This document shows, piece after piece, positions 46,582 to 58,599 of a stretch of DNA of 64,000 nucleotides (the first letter of the stretch is position 1; each line of letters begins with the position of its first letter). The position numbers and the translations under genes are program-made. A model generated the notes under the pieces. The model was not told where the DNA came from. It did not search any database and was given only the letters and a program-made list of their open reading frames with translations. The DNA lies in assembly GCA_017979445.1 (NCBI GenBank), contig CM030714.1, positions 43,911,220 to 43,975,219 of the forward strand, written 5' to 3'. Origin of the DNA: Akebia trifoliata (Eukaryota; Streptophyta; Magnoliopsida; Ranunculales; Lardizabalaceae).

Positions 46582-47669
46582 GGGAAAATTACTTAGTGAT
46601 CCCTAGTGGAAGGTTTTCTTTCTAATTATTAGTCCCCAAGCTTTAGTTCTTCTCTTAACAGTTTATTTAGTAAAACTTTCTTTTCTTAATGGTCCTTCAA
46701 CTCCATCTTGGGTTATAATATTTTTGAAATACCGAAATTACCCCTTTTTCATCCTCTTCGTATACTTAGGTTTTCCAATGGTGATTCCAATCATTTCCGA
46801 CAATTTTTTATCGTGAATGACAAATGTAAATGATGTGCTTTGGATTTTGAATTTTAAGATGTATTTTTTCCCTACAATTTATAACAAAAAATGAAATTAG
46901 AGTTTTTTATTTGTTTTGCTTGTTTTTTTTTATGAAAATTGAACGATGATAGTTTTTTTGGTTTGAAATCATTTACACAAGTCGTTATGTTAAATTTTAA
47001 GTCAATCATTTTATGTGTTTTTGGGTGGAAAAACTCGAAAAAATGAAAACAGGTGGGCTTTACAGCATAATTCGACATTTTAAAAATAATTGTCAAGCTC
47101 ACAAGTTTTTATTATTGTTGAGTTCGACAATTATTTTAAAAATGTCGAATTTGACGATAAAAATATTGAACTTAAAAATAATTGTCTAACTCAATATTGT
47201 AAAATCCCTTGTTTTTTTTTTTTTTTTTACAGAGTTTTTCTAACTGAAATACATGGAAAGATCAACTTAAATTTTTTTCATAATGACTTGTGTAGACGAT
47301 TTCAAATCAAAAGAACCATCCTTCATTGATTTTCATCTAAAAATGAAACAAAACAATTGAAAGCTCATATTTTTTTACATACATCTCAAAATCCTTAAAA
47401 ATAACTTCTTCCTTCTCAAATCATTTTCATCGTTGTGGTGTCTCCAAAACTTGATTGGAATGTTGGAAATCAAATTTTTTTTGTTAAAAATAATGAGTTT
47501 GAATGATTAGAGTAATTTTAACGTTACAATCATGAAAAATGTTTAGAGTAGGGTTCAAGCACTGAATAGAAAAGAGGGATTTACTGAATGGACTATTTAA
47601 CTAACCCCTAAAAGTTAATAATTAACTAGAAAGAAAATCTTTTGTTAGGACCATTTAAGTAATTTTCCC
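46582..47669. mobile_element. 1.09-kb foldback MULE-like element with 9-bp target duplication
   Basis: The element starts GGGAAAATTACTTAGTG and ends with its near inverse AAGTAATTTTCCC. ATTTTAATT flanks it on both sides (46573-46581 and 47670-47678), an exact 9-bp duplication as in Mutator-type transposition. The arms are several hundred bases long and pair around a centre near 47105 (GACAATTATTTTAAAAATGT and its inverse). There is no transposase; the short frames are shadows of the palindrome. Confidence 0.82.
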
Positions 47670-47678
47670 ATTTTAATT

Positions 47679-48187
47679 AGGGGTTTCAGCATACCTAGAT
47701 GCAGAAGCATCGTATGTTTTCAGAAAAAAATTACAGAAAAAATTACTTAAAGGTCTCTGATGGAGGGGTTTCTTTCTAGTTAGGCCCTAAGTATTAGAGC
47801 TTCTCTTGATAGTCCACTTGTAAAAAATTTCTTTCTAATTGGTTAAATTAAAATTGTGCGGGGTTCACTTTTAAATGTTTTGCCTCTGAATACGTTCGCC
47901 ATTATCATTTATATTAGGAGCAAAAAATTGGTCTATAGATGGCAGGAGTGCTTTTGAGTAGCAAAAGTGTGAACAAACGTATACAAGATCCCAATGCCCC
48001 CAAGGCATCAGGAGTTTGAAGTAATCTCCTTTTCTTGTCCTGTGGCACAATCTTTAAGACCCACTGATTGATATACATATCATGATGATGATTTTTTACA
48101 CTAACACCTTGGATTCAAACAGTAAATTAACTAGTCAAATCCAATGAGTAAAAGTCACCTATCATGTTGACTTTTGGTGTATACTAG
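47679..48187. other. Intergenic, no gene seen
   Basis: The beginning carries a partial repeat of the preceding element's termini (AAATTACTTAAAGGTCTCTG near 47740), perhaps a solo end. The rest has no recognised feature. Confidence 0.4.
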
Positions 48188-48540
48188 TAGGGCTGTCAAT
48201 GGACTGGATCAGACCCAAAATCCAATCCATTTCAATCCAATAACTTTGAATATGGATCGAGAATTTGGGTTCCAATTAGATCCCCAATCCAATAAGACAG
48301 ATCCTATAACTGTAAGATTGATCTTGGATCAACCAGAATCCAATCCAATAAAATATGATAAAAATTAAAAATTATATTAATATTTGAAGTTTATTTGAAT
48401 TTTATATATCAAAATTGGATTTTATCCAATCCAGATCCGATCCAATTGTATCGGATCATAATATTGAGATTATAATAAAAATCCTGATCCTGGAGAAGTC
48501 CAATCTGGTATCTGATTGATTTCACATCTGATCCTTATCA
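48188..48540. mobile_element. Partial hAT-like MITE
   Basis: TAGGGCTGTCAATGG at 48188 is the same type of terminus as the MITE at 1789. The interior has repeated AATCCAATCC and GGATC motifs. The other end is not recognisable. Confidence 0.5.
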
Positions 48541-48828
48541 AAAAACGATTTGGTAAATAGTTTGAGATGTGTACTACCATGGTAATTTAGAGATCTTTCT
48601 TTCTCGGGTTGTTAAATTTCCCGATGTTAAATATTAATGTCTTTTTAAATATAACTGTTATTTATATCATTTTCAAACTTTAAATAAAACTAATATAAGC
48701 ACTTTAAGTTTATTTCATCACCTGATTTTGGTCATTTCCCAACCGATTGGACTCCGCGAGTTTTAACTTTTTAAAACCATGGTCTTAGTCTTGACTTTTA
48801 ACAATAAAAATGAGATTTTCAATAATGA

Positions 48829-49200
48829 GAACTTCTATTGGCACCCCAACTTCTATTTGTTACACTCCAATTATTTTAATTATTTATCATGTACAGCTTA
48901 ACCTAACTCGTTGTTTAAAATTCGAACCAACAACATTTCCACATCATAATAAATTAAAATTGTACAAGACAGATATAAAAAAAAAAAATACCATTAACAA
49001 CAACAATCCAAAGAGAGAAAATCAACCAACGTGAATCATCTACTCCAAGTCTCCAACAACCTAAAGATGATGATGTAATAAAATGAGAAAAATATCAGAA
49101 CTATTTCTCTCCTAAAATGAGAATTGTACCATCATTCAACTTATAAAGTTTAGTTGAGTTGTAATAAGTAAAATCTGGGATGCCAATAGAATTACTCTCA
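48829..49200. mobile_element. MITE, TTCTATTGCCA family, longer copy
   Basis: Left GAACTTCTATTGGCACCCCA and, inverted, right GAGAGTAATTCTATTGGCAT. The copy ends about 160 bp upstream of the NLR start codon and so lies in its promoter region. Confidence 0.62.
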
Positions 49201-49360
49201 ATAATTGATGTTCTACTATATTATTCCCACCCCCTAAAATAAAAATAAAAATAAAAAGTCAAAAGCTATTGCTACTGCTGTCTCTTTCTTTCTTCTTCGC
49301 CTTTAAACATCATCAGTTGCAACTTGCTATCTGATTGAGAGATTCCTTAAAAGATACATA

Positions 49361-52300
49361 ATGATGAAAATGGCAGAATCTGCTGCATCTGCTTTCCTAA
49401 AACCTGTATTTGCGCTGCTTGGCTCAAAAATTGTAAAAGAGTTTGAATTGGTATGGGGTGTTAAGGAGGAGTTGGACAAATTCTCGAGTTACTTGTCAGC
49501 AATTCAATCCGTTCTTCAGGATGCCGAGGAAAAGCAAATCCAATCGAACCAGGTGAGAGATTGGATGAGAAAGCTTAAAGATGTCGCTTACGATGCCGAA
49601 GATGTATTGGACGAGTTTGCAACCGAAGCTTTACGATCTAAATTGGAGGAAGATGAAAATCAAAATAGTAAGTGGAAGCAGGTATGCAATTTCTTCTTGT
49701 CATGTTTGGGCTTAAAATCACTTCAATTTCGATATGAGATAAGTCATAAGATAAAGGACATTAATGAGAAATTAGAAAGGATTGCAAAAGAAAGTAAGGA
49801 TCTTCATCTTCGTGTTGGAGATGGAGGCTCGCGGCTACCAGAAGTGATCAGGAAGAAACCGGAAACCATCTCCTTGGTACATGAATCAGATGTTCTCGGT
49901 AGAGAAAAAGATAAGGAGAAGTTAATAAATCTGTTGGTATCTGATGGGTCTGTTTCAAAGGATCTCTCTGTTATTCCCATAGTCGGTATGGGTGGACTCG
50001 GTAAGACAACTCTTGCTCAGCTTATTTACAAGGACGAGAATGTTAAGAAGCATTTCGAACTAAAAGGATGGGTTTGTGTGTCCGATGATTTTGATTTGAA
50101 AAGACTGTCAAAGGCAATCATAGAGAATATTTCCGGGGAATCATCTAACTATGAGGAATTGACTTCACTTACTGAAAAAATTCAGAAAATAGTGAGTGGG
50201 AAGAAATTTCTTCTCGTATTAGATGATGTATGGAACGAAGATCGCAACGATTGGGAAATCCTAAGAGCTCCCTTGCGATGTGGAGCAAAGGGGAGTAAAA
50301 TTATTGTCACTACAAGAAGTAAAAAAGTTTCGCAGATCATGGGCACTATTCCTCATTATTCTTTGAAACTTTTGTCAGATGAAGTTTGTTTGTTATTGCT
50401 GGGAAAATGGGCATTTCCAACTGAGGGTACCTGGGATGAACATCAAGATTTGGTTGCGGTTGGCAAGGAAATTGCTATAAAGTGCGGGGGTTTGCCTTTA
50501 GCTGTCAAGACACTCGGAGGACTCTTACAAGGTACAAAAGAAGAAACGAAATGGAATGACATTTTGAGGAGTGAAATATGGAAATTACCACAAGGAGGAA
50601 AATGTGATATCTTACCTGCTCTGAGATTAAGTTATCATCATTTGCCTTCACATCTAAAGCAGTGCTTCCTGTATTGTAGCATATTTCCCAAGGATTATGT
50701 ATTTGACAAGGAGAATTTAGTCAAATTGTGGATGGTGGAAGGTTTTATTACATCCGAGGTGGGGCAAAGGGCAATGGAAGATGTGGGTAGTGATTACTTT
50801 GATGATTTGTTATGGAGGTCATTCTTCCAGCAGTATGTGAAAGATAGATTTGGCTATTGGATATACAAGATGCATGATCTGATTCATGATCTAGCAGAGT
50901 CACTTTCGGAAGGTGAATGTTTTAGAAAGGAGGATGACAAAATTAAATCATTTTTCTGAAAAGGCTCGGTATTCTTTATGCATCACTCATAAAGAAAATG
51001 ATCTAACAATTTTTGAGCCGTATCTTCAATGCAAAAGGCTACACACTCTACTAGTATCCAAGAGAGCAGTTGGAACTATAAGTTTCCCCACTAATCTATT
51101 CCAGCAAATGAAATTCCTCCATGTGTTGGATTTGAAAAATACAGGAATCACAGAGTTGCCTGACTCAATTGGCAATTTAAAACACCTACGATACCTTGAT
51201 CTCTCTCATACCAAGGTACAAAGATTACCAGAATCAGTGAGCAGCCTTCATAATCTGCAGATATTAGATCTTAGTAAGTGTTATGAATTGGTTGAGTTAC
51301 CAAAGGACACAAGAAACTTGATTAACCTACGACATCTTATCTTCCGGGGGGCTTATAAAATTAGTTCGACACCAAAGGGAATTGGGGGGTTAACATGTCT
51401 ACGAACACTATCAAGTTTCATTGTTGGTAAAGAGAATGGGCATGAGATAGGACAGTTGATGAAATTGATTAACCTCAGAGGTGGATTGCGGATTTCAGGG
51501 CTTGAAAATGTGGTCAATGCGAAAGAGGCCATATTGAAGAATAAAGAATACATTGACGAACTGTGTCTTTCGTGGCAGTGGCGGCGTGGTGATGATGATG
51601 ATGCTGCTATGGATCCAAGTGTTGCGGAAGAAGTACTTGACAAGCTCCAACCTCACCATAATCTCAGAATCCTAAAAATCAGTAATTACAGTGGTGAAAG
51701 ATTTCCGAGCTGGATAGGGGATCCTTCATTCTCCAAACTGGTGGATGTTACTTTATGGTGGTGTAGATCATGCCAAACCCTCCCTCCTCTCTGGCAACTA
51801 CCTTCCCTCAGGAAACTAAATCTAGAAGGTGGTGGTTTTACTGTTGATGGCATCATGGTTACTAAGGTTGTTTTTCCATCATTGGAAGTACTTTCTATCC
51901 ATTCATTCCCAAATTTAGTAGAATGGAGAGGTGGCATTGAAGAAGAAGAAGATTGTTTCCCTTGCCTTGGTGAACTTGACATTGGTGAATGTAAGAGTTT
52001 GATTGCTCTTCCAAGATTTTTAACATCTGTTCGTGAGTTAAGTTTGACGGACTGCAACGAGAGGATATTAAGCTCTCTGTCATACTTCACCTCTCTCTCC
52101 TCCTTGACAATTTACTCTTTTGTAAATCTAAAGGTAATACCCAGTGGGTTTTTCAAGAACCTAAAAGCACTCAAAGATCTTAATATTTTTTGGTGTGAAG
52201 AGTTGGAATCATTGGTAGAGGATGATGAAGAAGACTACAAATACCTAGTATCTCTTCAACGAATGTCTATTTGGGAACTTCCTAAACTCACATTCTTGCC

Positions 52301-54315
52301 AGATGGATTGAAAAACCTCATCTCCCTTAAAAAATTGACTATATCAAATTGTGAAGGACTCGCGACCTTGCCAAAGGAGGGACTGCCCACCACGCTTCAA
52401 AATCTCTACATTCGCAGATGTCCATTGCTAGCGGAACAATGTAAAAAGTGGAGTGGGGAATATTGGCCCAAGATATCATACATCCCCAACTTAGACACGG
52501 TATGCTATTTTTTTTTTAATACACTAAAATACCCTAAGCACCCCTTAATTATCTATGCACATTAACGGACAGTAGGGTCAAAATCACAATTTTAACTTAT
52601 AACTTTTAATTCTTTTCTTTTTCTTTAAAAAAAAAACACTACTTTTTCAAAATCACTTTTTTTTCGAATTTACAAATAGTTTGTAACATTTATTATCCTT
52701 GTGAATAATATGATTTTGTAACTTGCCAAACTCGATGGAACCAACTTGTCGATTCATAATGAAAATGCCCCTAGCTAGGTTACAAACTTAACCAACTTAT
52801 TCCACTATCATTATATTTTTAAGGAGAACAAAAAACAAATATTTTATTTATTTTAAGATATTAAGAAATATTTTTTAGATATTACAATTTAATATATTTT
52901 TTACTTGATTTGGTGGATGTTCGGGTCGAATTAGAGTTTTAAGATTGTGGTTCAAACCATTCTTTTTGAAACCATATTTTTCTTTCTTAATTACTCCTGG
53001 ATCAACTTGTGGAGATAATGAAAAACCAGATCTGAACTTTTTCGCAATAATTTTGATTATTTATTTATTTATTTATTTATTTATTAAATTATAACACTTT
53101 CCATTCTTCAACTTTTCAAATTCTAAATTCTAAATTCTAACTTTTGGTTTATACAAAGAATGGCTTCAGGCATGAGTTGCATGTATCATTAATCTTTTAA
53201 TTTTTCTAGTAATCATGTCATTAGCTACACTGGAAGCTATGGTTTAAAATATCAAAATGTATCGGTCGATATGTATTGATATCAGCCAAGACCAAAACAA
53301 AACATTGACAACAAAAGAATGAATTTTCTGGGAATGTATTGATTTGTATCAAACGTATCGGCCGATATCATATTGGTTATTTCATTAAATTCACATTCAA
53401 TCAATTCAATATTTTAAACATTTCTGCAAGCTAATAATTTTCTTTTTCAGGATTTTCATTTATATTCACGAAAGATGTTTTCTTCAAGTGTTGGTGCAAG
53501 TGGTTCTCAACAGGTATGGTTGAAAATACAGATTTGACATAGTGTGAAGTTGTAACCTTAGTTTTGAAACTTTTGAGTTGACTAGAGTCGGCTCGATCAA
53601 TGAGACTTCAAGGTGACTGGGAGGGGGGGCGGCTCAATAGAAATTGTTCTCCGAGTCAACTCGTCTGAGTCAAGTTGCTTGTCATCAACTTGACTCGATG
53701 AACATCCAAGTCAAGTTTTAAAACTATGGCTATAACAAGCAATGTTTTCAATGCTATATTGGACTAAAAAAATGTGTATTGGTTGGGCAACTGTGGCATC
53801 CGAGTTCAATTTTTGTCAATCAATTCATATTTATTACAAATTGAAAAAGATTGTGCAAATTTTAATCACTAAATTTTATTTTCATTTAAGCACCTAAAAT
53901 ATGACATTAAATATATATTATTGAGTTTTGATTATTAAAGGATCATTCGTTGATGAAATCATATTTTCTTTTCCAAATAAGAATTTGGAAAAGAGAATTT
54001 AGAATTTTTTAAATTTAAAATGATTTACTTGGACCAGTGGTTGAACAAATCAATAGTTCTTCAAAAAATTATGGTTCTATTTGAACCAGACCGACTTCAC
54101 TGAAGTTGGTCCATTTGTTCAAACCAGTTCATAAAACACTAGGAACTAATTTCGGTAACAAGTTGAGTTCTAAATTGGATGGTTCTACCATCGAATCAAA
54201 ATTACATATTAAATCTAAATATGATAGATGATTCATAAGTAGGTTATGAGGTTCTCAATTGTTATAATTTTGGTAATTAATTGATTACCTTTGAATTCTA
54301 CAGGTTGTCATCTGA
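49361..54315 (+). pseudogene. CC-NBS-LRR resistance protein gene with one frameshift
   Basis: An intracellular immune receptor of the RGA/RPP13-like CNL type. The first frame (49361-50959, 532 codons) holds an Rx-type coiled coil with DAEDVLDEF (78-86), the P-loop GMGGLGKTT (209-217), kinase-2 KKFLLVLDDVW (281-291), RNBS-B GSKIIVTTRS (311-320), CGGLPLA (375-381), CFLYCSIFPKDY (435-446) and MHD (504-506). It stops at 50957-50959. The LRR region continues in another frame from about 50945 to 52499 (LRYLDLSHTKVQRLPESVS and similar repeats). The change is what one extra base would cause, for instance in the A run at 50945-50947. A GTATGC donor at 52500 and in-phase small exons at 53451-53513 and 54304-54315 finish the gene with TGA. 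Codon 4 (49370) is a possible start. It could be a sequencing error, a pseudogene, or a gene giving a truncated CC-NBS protein. Confidence 0.88.
53560..53730. repeat. Degenerate MITE in the last NLR intron
   Basis: TTAGTTTTGAAACTTTTGAG and CAAGTTTTAAAACTATGG form weak inverted ends around GAGTC/GACTC-rich sequence. It resembles the CATGGTTTTA family. An ATTT microsatellite lies earlier in the preceding intron (about 53056-53088). Confidence 0.45.
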
Positions 54316-54606
54316 AGGGACTCTTCAAGAAGTACAAATGCGTAGAACTACTGATTTCAAATCTGTGTGTATGGGAGCTGTTAGTGTTCTTATTAGTTAT
54401 TTTATTTTGATGAGATCTAGAGGTTGGATGAAAATTAATTAAGAACATTTATGGTACTAGTGTTGCACTTAATTGGTCTTAATTTATAGGTTGTTATGTA
54501 TGAGTAGTGTTTGGAGTATACCAACATGAATTACATTGTTTAATGTTTTGGATTTCTTTGATGGTTATGTTTTGTGTTCCTTATAAATTGAACAATTCAA
54601 AGTTAT

Positions 54607-54660
54607 CACTACAGGAAAATGAATTTTTAGCGATACTCAGGTTACTTTGGTTATTCTGGG
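54607..54660 (+). mobile_element. Second CACTA-type terminus
   Basis: CACTACAGGAAAATGAATTT at 54607, followed by TTTAGCGATACTC, is a classic En/Spm (CACTA) left end with the first subterminal motif. Its partner end was not found inside the window. It may be the left edge of an older CACTA element into which the one at 55103 inserted. Confidence 0.6.
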
Positions 54661-55099
54661 TTGAAAAGTAAGTTATCATACTTTTGTTGTAGATTGTAAT
54701 GTGGTGGTAGTGTAGGATTTGTAGCTAATAAGTTAGAGGATTCAGGTTGGTATCACCACTTTGCACCAAAATCGGAAATGAGGCTTGGTCATGTTGAAAG
54801 AGATGCTCTTGCACCCCATGCTTTAGTTTTGTACTGTTGTGTTCCTATGTTATTTTGGTTATGTTATTGTGATCCTCAATAGTGTTTTTGATGGATAAAT
54901 TCTAGTTATCTAGTCCAACACAAAAAATGTCAAAGACAATAAACACATTGCATATTTTATCTCTGTATTTTTTTTTTTCCTTTTTGTTTGTTTGTGATGC
55001 TTTTGCAATATTGCTTATTTTATTTGTTATTTGAAAACAATAAATTAGGATACTCTATTATCATCATCATCCGTGCCTTGCACCAAAACAGTAAATTAG
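54661..55099. other. Sequence between the two CACTA termini
   Basis: No gene was recognised. If the nested-element reading is right, this is the left interior of the older CACTA element. Confidence 0.35.
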
Positions 55100-55123
55100 T
55101 TTCACTACAACATTTTTTATCTA

Positions 55124-55400
55124 CAGCGGCGGAGTTTTCCGCCGGTAAAAGCTATTGCGGCGATGAGCTGCCTCCGTCGCTAACTATAGCAGCGGATAAT
55201 GTATTCCGTTGTTACAGATAGTACCTTTAGCGACGGATATTAATATCCGCTGCAATAGGTCGGATTTTGTTAAAAATAGTATATACTACATATAGCAGCG
55301 GATCTTAAGATCCGCTGCAATAGGTCAATTTTTTTTTTTAAAAAAATATAACACATATAGCGACGGATATTAATATCCGCTGCTATACGCTTTTTTTTTT
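55124..55400. repeat. Left subterminal palindromic repeats of the CACTA element
   Basis: Units of about 30-36 bp such as TAGCGACGGATATTAATATC followed by CGCTGC are each an inverted repeat. They resemble the binding-site arrays of TNPA-type proteins in En/Spm elements. An AT microsatellite follows at 55478-55518. Confidence 0.8.
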
Positions 55401-55473
55401 TTTTTTAAATTTATTATATATCCTGCAAAAATAATATATGAAGACAGAATTTGTATCCACTACTGTAATTTGT

Positions 55474-55518
<45 letters not shown>

Positions 55519-55521
<3 letters not shown>

Positions 55522-57204
55522 TTAACCTGTGTCCAACCTGTACAGATTGAAAACTTTAAAATAAATAATATAAGAGAGTTGCTATTGCCACACTAACTTT
55601 TATTAATCCTGCACTAATACATAAGTAAATCACCAAAAATACCCCGAACTATTTCTAGTGTCATACCTTGGATCTCATCCTCACTATTCACACAATCTAA
55701 ACTGCATAAATTGCTCTTTAATTGATTTCTGAAAGCACTTATAAACCCAAAAAGCACTTCTCTAAACAAGGTCACCAAACAATAGATATCACAATTGTGA
55801 CAAACCTCGATTGATTTCCACACACACATCAATGTTCATCAATTTCCACACACATCCATATTCATCAATTTCCACACACATACACATAAATCCACTAAAG
55901 CAGATGATCTAAAAGCTTACCAAAAGGAGTGCATCAATGAAATAGCTGTAAATTGTATCAAGAGGACGCATATTGTAATCCGCTAGAGTACAAATAGCAA
56001 CCAGATTGATCATCTACAACACAACAAACCACATTAACAAGATATGACAGATCGAGAGAACTAGTGGGACAAGTGAGTGAGTGTGCATTTGTGTATGTGT
56101 GACTATGTTCCTAACTAAATCGACAATGTGTATTTCTTATCTTTACATTTGGAAGGGGAAGGGTTTCCAAGAATTGTGACCAGCTGCACAACAAACCCAA
56201 AGCAAAAAAAATATCAGAAAATCCATCTTTTGTAGTCTCCTTTTTGTAAATTTAAAACTGCTCACATCAATACTCAAATACTTAAAATTACAATGTACAA
56301 GAACTCAATAGCAGGCAAAGCTGTTTCTTCTCTAAGAAATTTGACAAAACCATTATTGCATAACTTCAAGGATACAACTTTGAATTTTGTTAATCTATCC
56401 GATTGTGACCATGTAGTCAAAGTTAATCATAGCCCCTACTATACTCATCAAAGCCTTAGCAAAAACAATTGCGTTGACCAATGTAGTATTGAATCAAGAT
56501 GACATTGAAAAACCATGAATAAGCTAATATAGATGTCTAGAAAGAAACCAAGTGTACAAGCAAAGTAGAACACATCTTAACGTGAATTGTGAGTATAATG
56601 TTAATCACATCAAGCATTTAGTTTACTTATTTATTAGTATTAAAATCCTTGAGAGAAAGTGGTTAACCTCTAAGTACAAATCAATGGCTCCACTAAGTTG
56701 GCTGTATAACCAAGGTAGTGGTCAAGTGGTCCCCTATTAAAGCCTTTCGGCTCATTCACTTTCATGATTCAAGATTGCAAGAAAAGGTACGAACCACAAA
56801 TCATGTTTATTTACTTCACGACACTGCTGCCCTTTCCAATTGAATCGATTAGAATAAGAGTTTTGAGAAGAAAAAAAGGATGTATAGTTTAAGATGGTTA
56901 AATTTCATATAAAATGAAAACCCCAAGAGAAGACTAGACATTGACATTCTCCATCCTTTTTTCTCTTGTTTTTTACAACATAAAGTCCGCCATTTCCATA
57001 CAAAGTATATGCCCCCAGTAAAGAGAAAAAGAATAAAACCACACCTACCATTGCCAAAAAAGAAGAGAATTTCCATCTTTTATGCTAGTTATCGAGAATC
57101 AGAAATCTAAAATTAGTTATTTTTGATGGTTGAGAAGTGAAGTAGTGAGAGCAGATATGAACACACGGGCAAACGAATTTGTGAACTTTGAAATGTAGAC
57201 GTAC
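55519..57204. other. CACTA interior, left part
   Basis: A single arm of the TTCTATTGCCA MITE lies at 55568-55640, and a stretch with AAAAGCACTTCTCTAAACAA at about 55640-55800 looks like an old hAT MITE. The frames at 56293 and 56552 are unlike any family I know and are probably not genes. Confidence 0.4.
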
Positions 57205-57315
57205 CTTAAAAACACCATTGATGTTCCAACCGCCTACGAGGAAAGTGCATCATGTTCTCTTAGATCCTAGCAGTATTTCCAACATCTTACGATGATCTCC
57301 ATCATAGTACTTTGG
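57205..57315 (-). pseudogene. Unidentified exon-like fragment in the CACTA element
   Basis: The minus strand shows an acceptor (TTTTCAG) at 57316 and a donor (GTACGT) after 57205. The stretch between reads PKYYDGDHRKMLEILLGSK before a stop; another frame reads VGGWNINGVFK near its end. I cannot assign a family. It follows the DDRGK-like exon in the same orientation. Confidence 0.35.
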
Positions 57316-57776
57316 CTGAAAATTAAAGACAGATTCACATATTATAGCATGAATCCTAGAGACAAGAACAATGATGATTTTTTTCTGTGCTAACGTGAAC
57401 CAATTCTAAAGGACCATAGATATACTTAGGGAGGAAACACAGGCACCATGCGCAACTAGTATTTTCCATGAGTTCCATGTCTGAAATGCATCTCAAAGAA
57501 GCATGGGTGGTTAGGCATCATTCACACAGTGTTGAATGTTTTTACAGGTTCACGGAAGTCATTCAAGTTCAGTTATTTTATTCTATAAAGATTTAACTAA
57601 TTTCTACAAGACAACTAGTAAGAACATTAACCCTTCATCTTGAAGTACTCCAAAGAATCAGAAATGAGGGCCCTTTTACAAGGTTACTAATCTTTATGTA
57701 AAATTTCCAATGAATTCACTTCTCCCTTGGTGCTTCTACAGGAAAAATTAAAAGAGGCCAGGTGTTCTTGAAGTAC

Positions 57777-57833
57777 CTGAGTCCGTAGTTTGAACTCTGC
57801 GGCAAGATCTTCTAGTGGAACACACTTCTGTTT
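57777..57833 (-). pseudogene. Captured exon of a DDRGK-domain protein gene
   Basis: A 57-bp exon with clean splice sites (TTGCAG acceptor, GTACTT donor) encodes KQKCVPLEDLAAEFKLRTQ. From memory of the family this is the winged-helix start of plant DDRGK1-like proteins, which act in UFMylation at the ER. The rest of the gene, including the DDRGK motif, was not found nearby. It is a fragment, not a functional gene. Confidence 0.6.
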
Positions 57834-58194
57834 CTGCAATGTCATACAAAAACAGTTAGCAATGCAATTTCTGTTTATTGACTCTTCATATAATAGCCTC
57901 ATCACACTTCTCATCCATTCCTCATCCTGAAATATTTTCTACTTTATCCATGCATTTGAGATGTCAGACAGTGACCCATAAATATTGATACAAAGACATA
58001 CCTGTCCAGTTTATTTGGTACAACAGGCGATACACTTCAGAATTTATACATTTTTTTTTGGTAGGTAAACAAAACATAAAGTAAATAAATGTTTAAATAT
58101 TAAAAACACCAATTTAACAAGCTGGACAGTCCAGAATTTTTTGAAACCACTAGACTGTAGCATTTTACACTTTCCTAAGAAGCCATGGGCATGG

Positions 58195-58578
58195 TGGATT
58201 CCTTGGCCCTCCAAGAGGTAAATAAGCACTCACAATGATCTTGTGCTCTCCACAAAACTCTCTCAGCTTCTTCTGCCTACATAATGGATTCATCTCCACC
58301 TGCACCAATCACAAGATGATGATGATGATGATGATGATGTATGTGTCGATCATAGTAACCCATGCAATCGATGGTACCTGATTCACTACTGGTGGGACCG
58401 ATGCATGTTCTACCTGCCGTTCAATCTTTCTACAAGAGAAATTGCTCACACCAATGGACTTACATATCCCCATATCCAAACATTTCTCCATTCCAGCCCA
58501 TGTTGACTCCATGTCCAACTCTTCAAAGTCTTCTTCATTAGGCACAGCATATGAAGCCCATTCCTTCAATTTGGCTGG
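58195..58578 (-). pseudogene. Captured aldo-keto reductase fragment
   Basis: Two exon-like pieces, 58378-58578 and 58195-58299, have matching splice sites and phase. They encode PAKLKEWASYAVPNEEDF, the family signature GVCKSIGVSNFSC-like stretch (here GICKSIGVSNFSC), VNQ and, in the second piece, VEMNPLCRQKKLREFC and IIVSAYLPLGGP. This is the middle of an NADPH-dependent aldo-keto reductase of the plant AKR4 type. The N-terminal exons with the Asp-Tyr-Lys-His catalytic tetrad and the C-terminus are absent, and similarity ends near 58195. A GAT repeat (58314-58340) lies in the intron. It cannot encode an active enzyme. Confidence 0.82.
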
Positions 58579-58599
58579 CTAGTGTACAAGGTACAATAC

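Noticed and set aside
51353..52090. Minus-strand frames of 62-134 codons opposite the LRR region
   Set aside because: Shadows of the NLR coding sequence on the other strand.
56293..56740. Plus-strand frames of 69 and 62 codons in the CACTA interior
   Set aside because: Short, with no known motif and no leader or splice context.
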